64,000 nucleotides of DNA, taken from the NCBI GenBank assembly GCA_039810585.1, contig JBDHXF010000004.1, forward strand, positions 82,296-146,295. Direction: 5' to 3'. A model generated the notes under the pieces. That model worked only from the letters and a program-made list of their open reading frames with translations. It did no database searches and was not told where the DNA came from. This document shows, one piece after another, positions 27,890-36,141 of this stretch. A program made the translations under genes and the position numbers. The stretch's first letter is position 1. Every line of letters starts with the position of its first letter. This stretch comes from JBBATK01 sp039810585. GTDB taxonomy: Bacteria; Bacteroidota; Ignavibacteria; Kapaibacteriales; NICIL-2.

Positions 27890-29282
27890 TCAACTACGGG
27901 TAGAAGTGGAATCGCTGGGATTTGAAGGCACGTCCATCGCTCGCCATGAAGGGATGGTAATCTTTGTCGAGGGTGGACTGGCAGGAGATGTTGTTGACAT
28001 CACTCTGCGCAAGAAAAAGAAAAAGTACTTCCACGCGGCGATTGACGCTATTGTTCAACCATCGGCATCTCGCTTGAGTCCTGTGTGCCCACATACAGAC
28101 GACTGCGGTGGATGCGCCTGGCAACATTGCCGCTATGACGACCAATTGAAATGGAAGCAGCAACACACCATCGATTGTTTCGAACGTCTCGGCAAAATTC
28201 CTTTCGGCTCGGTAGCGTCGATTATCGCGTCACCGGAACATTTTCATTACCGCAATAAAATGGAGTTTTCCTTCAGCGCTCGCCGATGGATGAGCGCAGC
28301 GGAGATTGCTTCCGGTGTGGAACTGAAGAAGGATTTCGCACTCGGTCTACACGCTCCCGGTCGTTATGATGCGGTGGTGGATGTTAAGCGTTGCTATCTT
28401 CAGCACGACGATTGCAACAGCATTCTCAACCTTGTTCGCACAAAAGCATTGGAGTTAGGCGTACTGCCATATAGCGACAAAGAGCAACAAGGCTTTTTAC
28501 GTCATCTGGTGTTGCGGCGTACTCTTCACCGCAATCAACTTATGGTGATCATCATTAGCGCCAGCCCTCGATCTGAAGCGGATGAACACTTTGTTGGATG
28601 GATGGAACGTGAACTCCCTGCATCGCTGCCGGAACCCTTTACGTTGATTCACGCTGTGAAGGATTCCCTCTCTCCGGTGGCCGTCGGCGAACCACGTATT
28701 CTACACGGCGACGGTGTGATTAGTGAATGGAGTCATGATGTTGAGTTTCGCATCTCGCCCTTCTCGTTTTTTCAGACGAACTCCTATCAGCTTCCCAATT
28801 TTTTGGATGCTGTGTTCAACGCCGCTGAACTGGAGCCCAATATGCACGTGTGGGACTTGTACTGCGGCACCGGTTCGATCTCATTGCCCGCCGCCCGTCG
28901 CGTTGATTTTGTCACCGGAATTGAACTCAGTCAGCAAAGCATTCTCGACGCGCAGCACAACGCTGAACTCAATGGCCTGTCGAATGTCAACTTCATCGCG
29001 GCAGACTTACACAAACGCGAAACCATCGACGCATTGCGCGCAATGAAGCAGCCTGACTTGGTTATTCTCGATCCGCCCCGAGCAGGCGTCCACCCTATGT
29101 TGCTCGATCACTTACTCCAGCTCAATCTCCCTCGCATCGTGTATGTGTCCTGCAATCCGGCTACACAAGCCCGCGACTGCGCACTTCTTGCGGAGAACTA
29201 CGATGTTGTGTCGATGCAAGCGGTCGACATGTTCCCACATACCTTCCACGTGGAGAACGTTGCTGTTCTTCAGAGAAAATAA
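27876..29282 (+). CDS. rlmD: 23S rRNA (uracil-5-)-methyltransferase, RlmD/RumA family
   Basis: This 468-residue SAM-dependent enzyme forms 5-methyluridine in 23S rRNA (RlmD or RlmCD type), or possibly in tRNA. The N-terminal TRAM domain (MKVGDQLRVEVESLGFEG) binds RNA. A Cys-rich Fe-S motif, CPHTDDCGGCAWQHC, lies near residue 69. The SAM site is WDLYCGTGSISLPAA, followed by FFQTNSYQ-type substrate contacts upstream. The catalytic Cys is in VYVSCNPATQARD. ATG 27876 is used because it opens the TRAM domain; the frame begins at 27717 inside the ABC gene. It overlaps that gene's stop by 14 bp. Confidence 0.9.
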   Translation: MKVGDQLRVEVESLGFEGTSIARHEGMVIFVEGGLAGDVVDITLRKKKKKYFHAAIDAIVQPSASRLSPVCPHTDDCGGCAWQHCRYDDQLKWKQQHTIDCFERLGKIPFGSVASIIASPEHFHYRNKMEFSFSARRWMSAAEIASGVELKKDFALGLHAPGRYDAVVDVKRCYLQHDDCNSILNLVRTKALELGVLPYSDKEQQGFLRHLVLRRTLHRNQLMVIIISASPRSEADEHFVGWMERELPASLPEPFTLIHAVKDSLSPVAVGEPRILHGDGVISEWSHDVEFRISPFSFFQTNSYQLPNFLDAVFNAAELEPNMHVWDLYCGTGSISLPAARRVDFVTGIELSQQSILDAQHNAELNGLSNVNFIAADLHKRETIDALRAMKQPDLVILDPPRAGVHPMLLDHLLQLNLPRIVYVSCNPATQARDCALLAENYDVVSMQAVDMFPHTFHVENVAVLQRK

Positions 29283-29312
29283 ACCCGAGATCTGTGTCAG
29301 AGGAATTTGACC

Positions 29313-29330
29313 ATGGCAATCATCAAGTAA
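29313..29330 (+). other. Five-codon frame with ribosome site, possible gene remnant
   Basis: AGAGGA at ~29299-29304 is followed by ATGGCAATCATCAAGTAA, encoding MAIIK and a stop. It lies between the methyltransferase stop and the tandem repeat. It could be a leader peptide, a gene start cut off by the repeat, or chance. Confidence 0.25.
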
Positions 29331-29352
29331 GTACTCCGTTAGCTATCGTGAC

Positions 29353-29533
29353 AAGAGTACGTATGCCAATGTCGTCAGCGAGTATGCTCACGAATTTCGT
29401 CAGGTGAGTATGAGCACGAATGTCGTCAGGTGAGTATGAGCACGAATGTCGTCAGGTGAGTATGAGCACGAATGTCGTCAGAAGCATAGGTTCTCTAGTG
29501 TCGTCAGGAGAGTACGTACTCAAGTGTCATCAT
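29353..29533. repeat. 26-bp tandem repeat array, seven units
   Basis: Seven units of 25-26 bp lie head to tail from 29353. The middle three (29404-29429, 29430-29455, 29456-29481) are identical to each other: GTGAGTATGAGCACGAATGT followed by CGTCAG. The outer units have diverged, but mostly keep the ending GTCGTCAG. Units are contiguous with no spacers, so it is not a CRISPR. The 26-bp period is not a multiple of three, so it is not coding. Identical centre units suggest recent expansion. Confidence 0.85.
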
Positions 29534-29538
29534 GTGAT

Positions 29539-29576
29539 TTTCAATACGTGCGGCGCATGCGCCGCACGTATTGAAA
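29539..29576. other. Perfect 38-bp palindrome after the BNR gene
   Basis: Bases 29539-29576 are perfectly self-complementary, centred on GCGCATGCGC, so either strand can form a very stable hairpin. It lies 4 bp past the stop of the leftward BNR gene (29581). No T run follows on either strand (AAAATCACA on the minus strand, TCATTTAGC on the plus). It may act as a bidirectional transcription end or as a protein-binding site. Confidence 0.7.
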
Positions 29577-29580
29577 TCAT

Positions 29581-32500
29581 TTAGCGATCATCATCATCGG
29601 TGTTGCAGCGGCGGGTGGAATTGTGTCCGGAGGGAGCAGAGGTGTCGCCATCATCCGGTTTCATGAAGTCCTCGCGTTTGACCGGTTGGACATTCCCAAG
29701 CTGTTCTGCGCCGAGCAAGTCGTTGACCTTGGGCAGAGTGTTCTTGAGCAGACCGGCGATTGTCGTTTCCAAACTGTCGGTTGTGGCACTGAGGGTTGCA
29801 ATGCGTTTCAATTGTTCTTCGCTTGGTGTTCCGGTTGATTGGGCAACGTCGCCATAGATGGTGGCGAGGTTCTCGCGAAGCTTTGGTTCGGTGTCGGCGA
29901 AGAGCGTACTCTTTTTCGCCACGACGGTTTTGTGCAACGAATCGAGCGTGTTAATCAGCTCGCGCACCGGTGCTTTGGAATCTGCATTCTTGATAGAAAA
30001 GATTTTGGCCCTCAAGCTGTCACGAACGCTGGTGATTTGTTCTGCATCATAGGCAACGCGTTCGATCATGGCGTAGAGCTTCATCATGGCATCAAAATTT
30101 TTCTTGCGATCGATCGCCGAATAAATCGAACGAGGATCGTTCACAATACTAACGGTGCCGGTGTAGACCTTGTCATTCTTGGTAATGCGTACTTGATAAT
30201 CGCCCGCCAGTACAGTCGGACCAAAGTCACCGCCGCCGGTATTGGGAGAGGTTGCCACTTTGGGAGGCTTCATGCTCATTCCCCACCCGATGCGGTTGAT
30301 GCCTTTGCGTTTTCCGGGAGGAACGTTGGCGATGACGTTGTTTTTGGAATCCAAAATCTCAATCTTCATGTCGCCAATCAAATGTCGTGCTCGCAGATAG
30401 TAGCAGATCTGTGCATTGCCGTCGGGATTCGGACAATAGAACTCGCCTGAACCATCAAACTCTTGAAAGCCACTCTCGTTGCGCAGCACTGATGCCCGTG
30501 TGGGTAAGAAGCTTAGTTCGTTCTTCATGGCACTCGGCGTGAGATTGCGTAGTGCTGTGATGTCGTCGAGCACATACACTCCACGACCGTGAGTGGCAAT
30601 AATCAAATCGCGATCTCGAGGATGAATCTGGAGATCTCTCACCGGTGTGCAAGGGAGATCGCCTTTAAATCGAGCCCATGAAGAGCCGCGATCAAGTGAA
30701 ATAAACAATCCATATTCTGAGCCACAGAAGAGCAGGTCTTCGTTACTGATATCTTCTCGAATAACGTGGGTGAAGCCTCGAATGGAATCACTGTTGAGTT
30801 TGGTCCATGTGACGCCGAAGTCGGTAGTGCGGTAAAGGTAGGGCTGCATATCGCCCCTGGTATGATTATCGAAGGTGGCGTAGCAGGTGCCTTTGGCGTA
30901 GTGTCCGGGCTCTACACAGCTCACCCACGTACCGGCCGGCAGAGTAGAGTCGATAGCGTGGACCACATTCTTCCAGTTTTTACCGCCGTCGGTGGTGACT
31001 TGAAGGTTACCGTCGTCGGTTCCCACCCAGAGTGTCTTCTCGTCTAGCGGCGACTCGGCTACCGTAATAATCGTGCAGTGGTTTTCTGCGCTGGTGTTGT
31101 CGGCGGTGACCCCACCGCTTCCTTCGGGATTGTATTTCGTGGAGTCGTCGGTCGTTAAATCCGGCGAGATGCGATCCCACGTGTCCCCATGATTGTGTGA
31201 GCGAAAGAGATACTGCGCCGCAATGTAGATGGTATTCGGATTAACCGGACTCTGCGTGAGCGGAGTGCACCAATTGAAGCGTAAACGCTTTTCGCCGGGC
31301 TGCTCGTAGGGCTTGATGGGCTTGGTTTCGTTGGTGGAAATGTGACGTCGCACTGCGTTCCCACCTTGTGATTCGAAATAGATGATGTCCTTATTTGAAC
31401 GGTCGCGAATCACCCAAAATCCGTCACCCCAACCCGTAGGTTCCCAATCGCGATTTTGAATTCCGCCTCCGGGTACGCGATGCGGCACCATCCAGGAGCC
31501 GTTGTCTTGCAATCCGCCAAAGAGATTGTAGGGCTGTTCGTAGTCGTACGACACATGGTAAAACTGTCCGATCGACAAGTTTTGAAATTTCGTCCAACTA
31601 CTGCCACGGTCGTAGCTTCTATACACGCCACCATCCGTACCTAGCAAGAGATGCTGCGGATTGATTGGATCGATCCATAAAGCGTGCAAGTCCGGATGCG
31701 CTCCTCCGCCATACTGAAAACCATTAAAGGTTTTGCCGCCGTCGTCGCTCATGCCGAGTTGAAAGGAGGGACGATACACGCGGTTTTCATCGTAAGGATC
31801 GACGTACAGACAGGAGAAATAAAAGGGACGAGCGGTGACGCTTTGTGCATTGGACAAGCGTTTCCACGTAGCCCCGCGGTCGTCGCTTCGGTATAGGGCA
31901 CTCTCCTTGCTCTCGATCATGGCGTACACGACGGATGCTTTCGATGGTGCAATCGTTACGAGAATGCGTCCCAAATCTCCACTCGGCATATCGTTGGTGA
32001 GTTTGGTCCACGACGTTCCTCCGTCGGTGGATTTGTAGAGTCCTGACCCCGGTCCACCGGAGTTAAAACTGTATCCTGTACGGCGGAATTGCCACATGCT
32101 CGCATAGACAATGGAGGGATTTTCGGGATCGATAGCCACATCGGTACATCCTGTTTTCTCGTCCACATACAACACCTTTTGAAAGGTGGCACCACCGTCA
32201 GTGGTTCGGTACAAGCCTCGTTCGGGAGAGTCTGACCACAAAGCCCCCAAACCGCACACAAAGGCAATGTTGGGATGATTATGGTTCAGCGCAATCTTGG
32301 CAATGCGTTCAACTTTCTCTAAGCCCAACATCTTCCACGTTTCACCACCGTCTGTTGTTTTATACAAGCCGCCGCCAACGCTTACGGAGTTGCGGACGTT
32401 ACCCTCGCCTGTACCAACCCATAGGATGGAATCGTGATGCATGGGGTCTAAGGTCATGCAACCGATGGAGTGTTGTGACTCCTTATCAAAGATTGCTTTG

Positions 32501-32766
32501 AAGGAGGTACCATTGTCCTTCGATTTGAAGATTCCTCCTGCAGCCGTACCTACGTAGATGGCTAGTCGTTTCTCGATGGTTTCCTCGTTGGCGTGCGTGT
32601 AAGTGGCTTCGATAGCCGTAACACGACCAGAGGACGTAGCGGGGCCGAGGGAACGCACCTCCAGGTTTCCGAACGTCGCTGTGCGAATGACAACGTGAGC
32701 CGAGTCGCCGGCGGCCACCACATTCAGCATGGAGCAAAAAAGAAGCGGCAGAACAAAGCGATTCAT
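29581..32766 (-). CDS. Secreted BNR/VPS10-like beta-propeller protein
   Basis: This 1061-residue exported protein begins with a signal peptide (MNRFVLPLLFCSMLNVVAAG). Residues ~30-720 hold at least eight Asp-box (S-x-D-x-G-x-T-W) beta-propeller blades, for example KDNGTSF, TDGGETWKML, TDGGTSWTKL, DDRGATWKRL, YDRGSSWTKF and TDFGVTWTKL. This is the sortilin/photosystem-stability-like 'glycosyl hydrolase' family of Bacteroidota, often annotated without demonstrated activity. The C-terminal ~300 residues contain a beta domain (VLAGDYQVRITKNDKVYTG) and a helical part, then a short Asp-rich tail. No sialidase catalytic set was recognised. It is the last gene of a leftward run with DinB and a LolA-like protein. 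Confidence 0.8.
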   Translation of the reverse strand: MNRFVLPLLFCSMLNVVAAGDSAHVVIRTATFGNLEVRSLGPATSSGRVTAIEATYTHANEETIEKRLAIYVGTAAGGIFKSKDNGTSFKAIFDKESQHSIGCMTLDPMHHDSILWVGTGEGNVRNSVSVGGGLYKTTDGGETWKMLGLEKVERIAKIALNHNHPNIAFVCGLGALWSDSPERGLYRTTDGGATFQKVLYVDEKTGCTDVAIDPENPSIVYASMWQFRRTGYSFNSGGPGSGLYKSTDGGTSWTKLTNDMPSGDLGRILVTIAPSKASVVYAMIESKESALYRSDDRGATWKRLSNAQSVTARPFYFSCLYVDPYDENRVYRPSFQLGMSDDGGKTFNGFQYGGGAHPDLHALWIDPINPQHLLLGTDGGVYRSYDRGSSWTKFQNLSIGQFYHVSYDYEQPYNLFGGLQDNGSWMVPHRVPGGGIQNRDWEPTGWGDGFWVIRDRSNKDIIYFESQGGNAVRRHISTNETKPIKPYEQPGEKRLRFNWCTPLTQSPVNPNTIYIAAQYLFRSHNHGDTWDRISPDLTTDDSTKYNPEGSGGVTADNTSAENHCTIITVAESPLDEKTLWVGTDDGNLQVTTDGGKNWKNVVHAIDSTLPAGTWVSCVEPGHYAKGTCYATFDNHTRGDMQPYLYRTTDFGVTWTKLNSDSIRGFTHVIREDISNEDLLFCGSEYGLFISLDRGSSWARFKGDLPCTPVRDLQIHPRDRDLIIATHGRGVYVLDDITALRNLTPSAMKNELSFLPTRASVLRNESGFQEFDGSGEFYCPNPDGNAQICYYLRARHLIGDMKIEILDSKNNVIANVPPGKRKGINRIGWGMSMKPPKVATSPNTGGGDFGPTVLAGDYQVRITKNDKVYTGTVSIVNDPRSIYSAIDRKKNFDAMMKLYAMIERVAYDAEQITSVRDSLRAKIFSIKNADSKAPVRELINTLDSLHKTVVAKKSTLFADTEPKLRENLATIYGDVAQSTGTPSEEQLKRIATLSATTDSLETTIAGLLKNTLPKVNDLLGAEQLGNVQPVKREDFMKPDDGDTSAPSGHNSTRRCNTDDDDR

Positions 32767-32832
32767 AGCTTGTGGTGCTTAGTGTCGGAAAAGAGGCACG
32801 AAGTGCCTACGAATAAAAATTCAGGCAGCGTA

Positions 32833-33363
32833 TTAGTCGGTTTGAATCGGAAGTCCGTAGCGATCCCGCAGAATGGCCACGTGATGGATTTCATGTCCCG
32901 CAACGATCCAGGCTAAAGCACGCGGCGACATGGGGTTTGAGTTCACCATACCGATCACGGCCTGACGGTCTGCCGGAATAGAATCCTGAAACAAGAGAAT
33001 CGTCGCCTCGCGCACCGCATGGTATTCTGCCAGCAGTGAATTCATGGGTCGTTGGTTCGCATGGGCATGCTGTGCGTACAAATCTTCGTCCATATACGGA
33101 AGATTCTTGGCGTCGCCTCTGGCGATACACATAGCGCGATAGCACATTCCCCGTTCCGTATCGATAATGTGAGCCAGCACATCTTTTGGTGTCCACTTGT
33201 TGGGAGCGTAGCGATACTGCTGCTGCTCGTCGCTCAAGGTGGCAAACAGACGACTAATTCGCGTGCTATTGAGGCTCATTAGATCGAGCGCATCGCCGTC
33301 TTCAACGAGGGCGATGTACTGTCCAAAGTATCTGGAGTGTTCTTGTTCGGTTGGTCGTTGCAC
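32833..33363 (-). CDS. DinB family protein
   Basis: This 176-residue protein has the four-helix DinB/YfiT fold, a metal-binding scaffold. The likely metal ligands are the His of DVLAHIIDTERG (residue ~65) and the pair in AGHEIHHVAILRDRYG near the C-terminus. YRYAPNKWTPKDVL is the typical helix start. Such proteins are often thiol-S-transferases or hydrolases; the activity here is unknown. It starts with GTG after GGAAGTAAGG, 2 bp beyond the stop of the LolA-like gene, so the two are cotranscribed. Confidence 0.85.
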   Translation of the reverse strand: MQRPTEQEHSRYFGQYIALVEDGDALDLMSLNSTRISRLFATLSDEQQQYRYAPNKWTPKDVLAHIIDTERGMCYRAMCIARGDAKNLPYMDEDLYAQHAHANQRPMNSLLAEYHAVREATILLFQDSIPADRQAVIGMVNSNPMSPRALAWIVAGHEIHHVAILRDRYGLPIQTD

Positions 33364-33365
33364 CC

Positions 33366-34127
33366 TTACTTCCCTTTCGATGGCATGGTGAAATCTGTGT
33401 CCGGAATGGTGGCGTTCAGCGTGTAGTGATCGATGTACATTCCACCGCCTCCCTTGTTTTCGATAGCAAACGGAAGCAGCATCCCATCTACCGTTCGGTA
33501 GTTGGAGTAATACACTTCACTCTCGGCGTCTTGCTGATTCACACTGTACTTGGTGACAATTTTCACGATGAGATAGGAGTCCGCATCTAAGTAGTACTCG
33601 CGAGTAATTCCATCCGTGCGAGTCGCCACAATTTTGAAACAATCGGAGCCGTCAATTTCCTCCGACGGAAGCATGGTGAGTTTGGTACCACGCTCTTCGT
33701 ACACCACTAAATCGTTGGTGAAGATGTCGGTACGTGAACTCAACGCTTTCACATTCTCCACGTTCATGGGCTGCGGATCCAGCGAACCGCTCCACGGCAT
33801 AATATTCCAGCCGGAACTGCCGTCGCAAGCCTGGATCATTTTCATGCCCGCTTGGATGTCCATTTCGAGACGAATTTTGGAGCCATGCACCAAAATTGTG
33901 GAGTGCTTCTTCCATCCTCCGTCGGCGCTCACAAAACGACCGCTTATCGAGTAGGCTTGAATTGTTCGTGCCTTATCAATACCACCAATAGCTTGGTAAT
34001 GACGCTGGAGGACAGCCTGAATATCAGGACCGGCAGCCTGCGTGCATTCGGTAGCCAACAAAAAAACAGTGCTGAGTGCTACGAGAGCGCATGCCCGCTT
34101 CAGTGATGACGGCAGAATGATGTTCAT
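33366..34127 (-). CDS. LolA/LolB-like periplasmic or outer-membrane protein
   Basis: This is a 253-residue exported protein with an N-terminal signal (LKRACALVALSTVFLLATECTQA). The fold resembles outer-membrane lipoprotein-sorting proteins and DUF4292-like proteins: LQRHYQAIGGIDKARTIQAYSISGR at the start, then repeated beta strands (IRLEMDIQAGMKMIQACDGSSGW, CFKIVATRTDGITREYYLDADSYLIVKI). GGIDKAR is the usual opening of this group. The exact role is unknown. ATG 34127 is preceded by GGGGAG; the frame also opens at TTG 34133. It heads the run LolA-like, DinB, BNR protein. Confidence 0.7.
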   Translation of the reverse strand: MNIILPSSLKRACALVALSTVFLLATECTQAAGPDIQAVLQRHYQAIGGIDKARTIQAYSISGRFVSADGGWKKHSTILVHGSKIRLEMDIQAGMKMIQACDGSSGWNIMPWSGSLDPQPMNVENVKALSSRTDIFTNDLVVYEERGTKLTMLPSEEIDGSDCFKIVATRTDGITREYYLDADSYLIVKIVTKYSVNQQDAESEVYYSNYRTVDGMLLPFAIENKGGGGMYIDHYTLNATIPDTDFTMPSKGK

Positions 34128-34636
34128 GCCCAACTCCCCGACGGTGAAAAAAAATGCACTGAACCCACCATGGCTCGGTTCAGACTACTCACAAAAAACC
34201 AACCTTGGAAGCATGAAGAGTGCAGGTACAAATTTCGGAAGAAAATTGTTAAGGAATTGCTATGAGATGTGGATAGCCGGGGCGACATTGCACTGAGAAG
34301 GATTACATTTTCGTCTGCATAGGTCGAAAACATACGAAGCGACTACGAAGAGACTTGGAGCATTTATGAACGACGTTTCTGCAGCTATGCCACCCAAAAA
34401 CACGGCTCTTCCACCAATTTCTAGGCAGAAAACTTGGATCCGACCGATGTTCGGGAAGAGTTTCGGTTACCGATCCGCTATACCATTACACTGTAAACCC
34501 GCTCATTAATAGGTCGCTCGAGCTCATGCCATAGAGTATGCTGGTGCCCGAACCGATCTAGGGTTGCGCCCAGAAACCTCGAACGATGCATGACTGCTCT
34601 AGTGCCCACTTTCGTGAACTACTTGAAAGGACCACC
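34128..34636. other. Gene-poor stretch of ~509 bp before hpf
   Basis: This divergent gap holds the promoters of the LolA-like gene and hpf, neither of which I can place. The only possible gene is the 47-codon frame at 34366-34509 listed separately. A GTGTAATGGTATAGC stretch on the minus strand near 34480 resembles a tRNA D arm, but no acceptor or anticodon stem can be built around it. Confidence 0.4.
34366..34509 (+). CDS. Candidate 47-residue small protein
   Basis: ATG 34366 has GGAG five bases upstream (34357-34360). The frame runs 47 codons to TAA, starting MNDVSAAMPPKNTALPP and ending LHCKPAH. It is basic, with no membrane segment or known family. Nothing else supports it, and it may be chance; I list it because the gap is otherwise empty. 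Confidence 0.2.
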   Translation: MNDVSAAMPPKNTALPPISRQKTWIRPMFGKSFGYRSAIPLHCKPAH

Positions 34637-34963
34637 ATGAATATGATCATCGAATGCACGAATTTCAAACCGAGCCCTGCGCTCAATACCTTTATCGGCG
34701 AGAAGGCGCAATCGATTCTGAAGCTCGATGCCTCTATTACTCGAGTGGAGTTCACGCTGGGCGTGGAACGAGACGATCACGCAAAGAGCTTTGCCTGCGG
34801 CTTAAACGTGAATATCCCCGGTAACGACATCGCCGTTCACGGTCACTCGGAAGAAGCCCATGATGCGGTGATGCGTGCTGTCGACAGCGCCAAACGCAGT
34901 CTTCGAAAAATCAAAACCAAGCGTCTGGCGGCCAGACGTAAAGTTGCGGTTCAGCAAGACTAA
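34637..34963 (+). CDS. hpf: Ribosome hibernation-promoting factor, HPF/RaiA short form
   Basis: This 108-residue protein binds the 30S subunit and silences ribosomes in stationary phase. The N-terminal beta strand IIECTNFKPSPALNTFIGEKAQSI and SITRVEFTLGVERD are typical, and DAVMRAVDSAKRSLRKIKTKR is the basic C-terminal helix. It lacks the long-form dimerisation domain, so it is a short HPF/YfiA type. ATG 34637 is used because GAAAGGA precedes it and it opens the conserved strand; the frame extends to 34586. A strong terminator follows. It may be controlled along with rel in starvation, which is inference. Confidence 0.88.
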   Translation: MNMIIECTNFKPSPALNTFIGEKAQSILKLDASITRVEFTLGVERDDHAKSFACGLNVNIPGNDIAVHGHSEEAHDAVMRAVDSAKRSLRKIKTKRLAARRKVAVQQD

Positions 34964-34987
34964 TTGAAATCAAACGAATGGACATAA

Positions 34988-35027
34988 AAACGTCATACCG
35001 ATCTTTTTCGGTATGACGTTTCTTTTT
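34988..35027 (+). terminator. Bidirectional terminator between hpf and the transglycosylase gene
   Basis: CGTCATACCG (34991-35000) pairs with CGGTATGACG (35009-35018) around an 8-base loop. T runs follow on the plus strand (35019-35027) and, read in reverse, on the minus strand. It lies between the convergent ends at 34963 and 35062 and can serve both genes. Confidence 0.88.
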
Positions 35028-35061
35028 GTCAGCTGAGCACGAATTCACTTGGTCGCTGCGA

Positions 35062-36003
35062 CTAGTTGCGTTGTTCTCCTCGTTGCTCGGGTCCGGCCTG
35101 CTCAATTTTTGATGCAAGACCGAGAACGCAGTCCACGTAGTCCTGACTGTTGTTGTAATGGAATACCGCCTTTTGCTGTCCCTCACGTTGAGGCGTCCAT
35201 CCATTCACTTTCAAGTAGTTTGCCACCGACGCAATGGCGTCTTCCTTCGTGAACAGATCAATCTTTCCATCGTGATTGCCGTCCACTGCCCAGCTACGAT
35301 ACGAACTGGGAATGAACTGCGACCAACCGAATGCTCCCGCCCACGAACCGTTCAAGGTGTAAATCGATCCCGGTAGGCGATCCTGAATTTCGCGCAATGC
35401 CATCAGTTGATCGACTGCCCAGACCGCTTTGCGGCGGGCACGGGCTTCGACCATCGAATCGAGAAGGTGGAGTGAATCGGGACTAAAAACAAAGCTCCGG
35501 TAACTGGCTTTGTTGGAATCGATATTGACAGGATCGGCTGCTCCGGCCAAGGAGGCATACACGCTCACCACGTTGTGATTACCTGTCACTTTTCCAAACT
35601 TGGTCTCAACAAACAGAATGGCAGTCACCACCGAAGCAGGTACACCGGTGCTGTCCTCCACACTCTGTAAAAAACTGCGATTCTCATCATAGAAGGATCT
35701 CGCACTGCGCACAGCACGATCGGTAGTATTCAACGAATAGTCGGCACGCTTGACGAAGCCGCTGACGTTGATGCGAAGCATATTCGGTAAAAAAACCGTG
35801 TGTGGGTTGTGTAAGGTCTCCACAATAAAGGCCGAATCAGCACCACTATCCACCAGTCCAACGGCTGCCGCGCGAAAATGTTGATCGGTGCCATGCAACG
35901 CGGCTTCTAGGATGCGCAAACGCGACGCAGCAACCGGATCGAGGGTTGTACATGATGAAAACAGTGCAAGGAGACCAACAACGGAGAACAGACGACGCCA
36001 CAT
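35062..36003 (-). CDS. Membrane-bound lytic murein transglycosylase, MltB type
   Basis: This 313-residue lipoprotein cleaves the MurNAc-GlcNAc bond of peptidoglycan to form anhydro ends. The signal peptide ends in a lipobox (LFSSC, Cys18). The catalytic Glu is in VVTAILFVETKFGKVTGNHN, and GAFGWSQFIPSSYRSW matches the substrate groove of family 3 transglycosylases. DGNHDGKIDLFTKEDAIASVANYL is the typical calcium-like loop and helix. Length is slightly below E. coli MltB. It is convergent with hpf and diverges from the vWA gene. Confidence 0.88.
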   Translation of the reverse strand: MWRRLFSVVGLLALFSSCTTLDPVAASRLRILEAALHGTDQHFRAAAVGLVDSGADSAFIVETLHNPHTVFLPNMLRINVSGFVKRADYSLNTTDRAVRSARSFYDENRSFLQSVEDSTGVPASVVTAILFVETKFGKVTGNHNVVSVYASLAGAADPVNIDSNKASYRSFVFSPDSLHLLDSMVEARARRKAVWAVDQLMALREIQDRLPGSIYTLNGSWAGAFGWSQFIPSSYRSWAVDGNHDGKIDLFTKEDAIASVANYLKVNGWTPQREGQQKAVFHYNNSQDYVDCVLGLASKIEQAGPEQRGEQRN

Positions 36004-36141
36004 GGAGTGCGAGGAAACGGGATTGTGATGAGATGCTGCACCTGCAATCTACGCAAGGCAGAAGGAAGGCTGACCTTTGTCGGCGCTGAACTCGTGATTA
36101 TTTTCGTGACTATTCACTTCGTTTGCCATCGCAACACGCCC

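Noticed and set aside
29353..29533. CRISPR array
   Set aside because: The units are contiguous without spacers and no cas genes are present.
34420..34505. tRNA-like stretch on the minus strand (GTGTAATGGTATAGC)
   Set aside because: It resembles a D arm, but no acceptor stem, anticodon stem or T arm can be paired around it.
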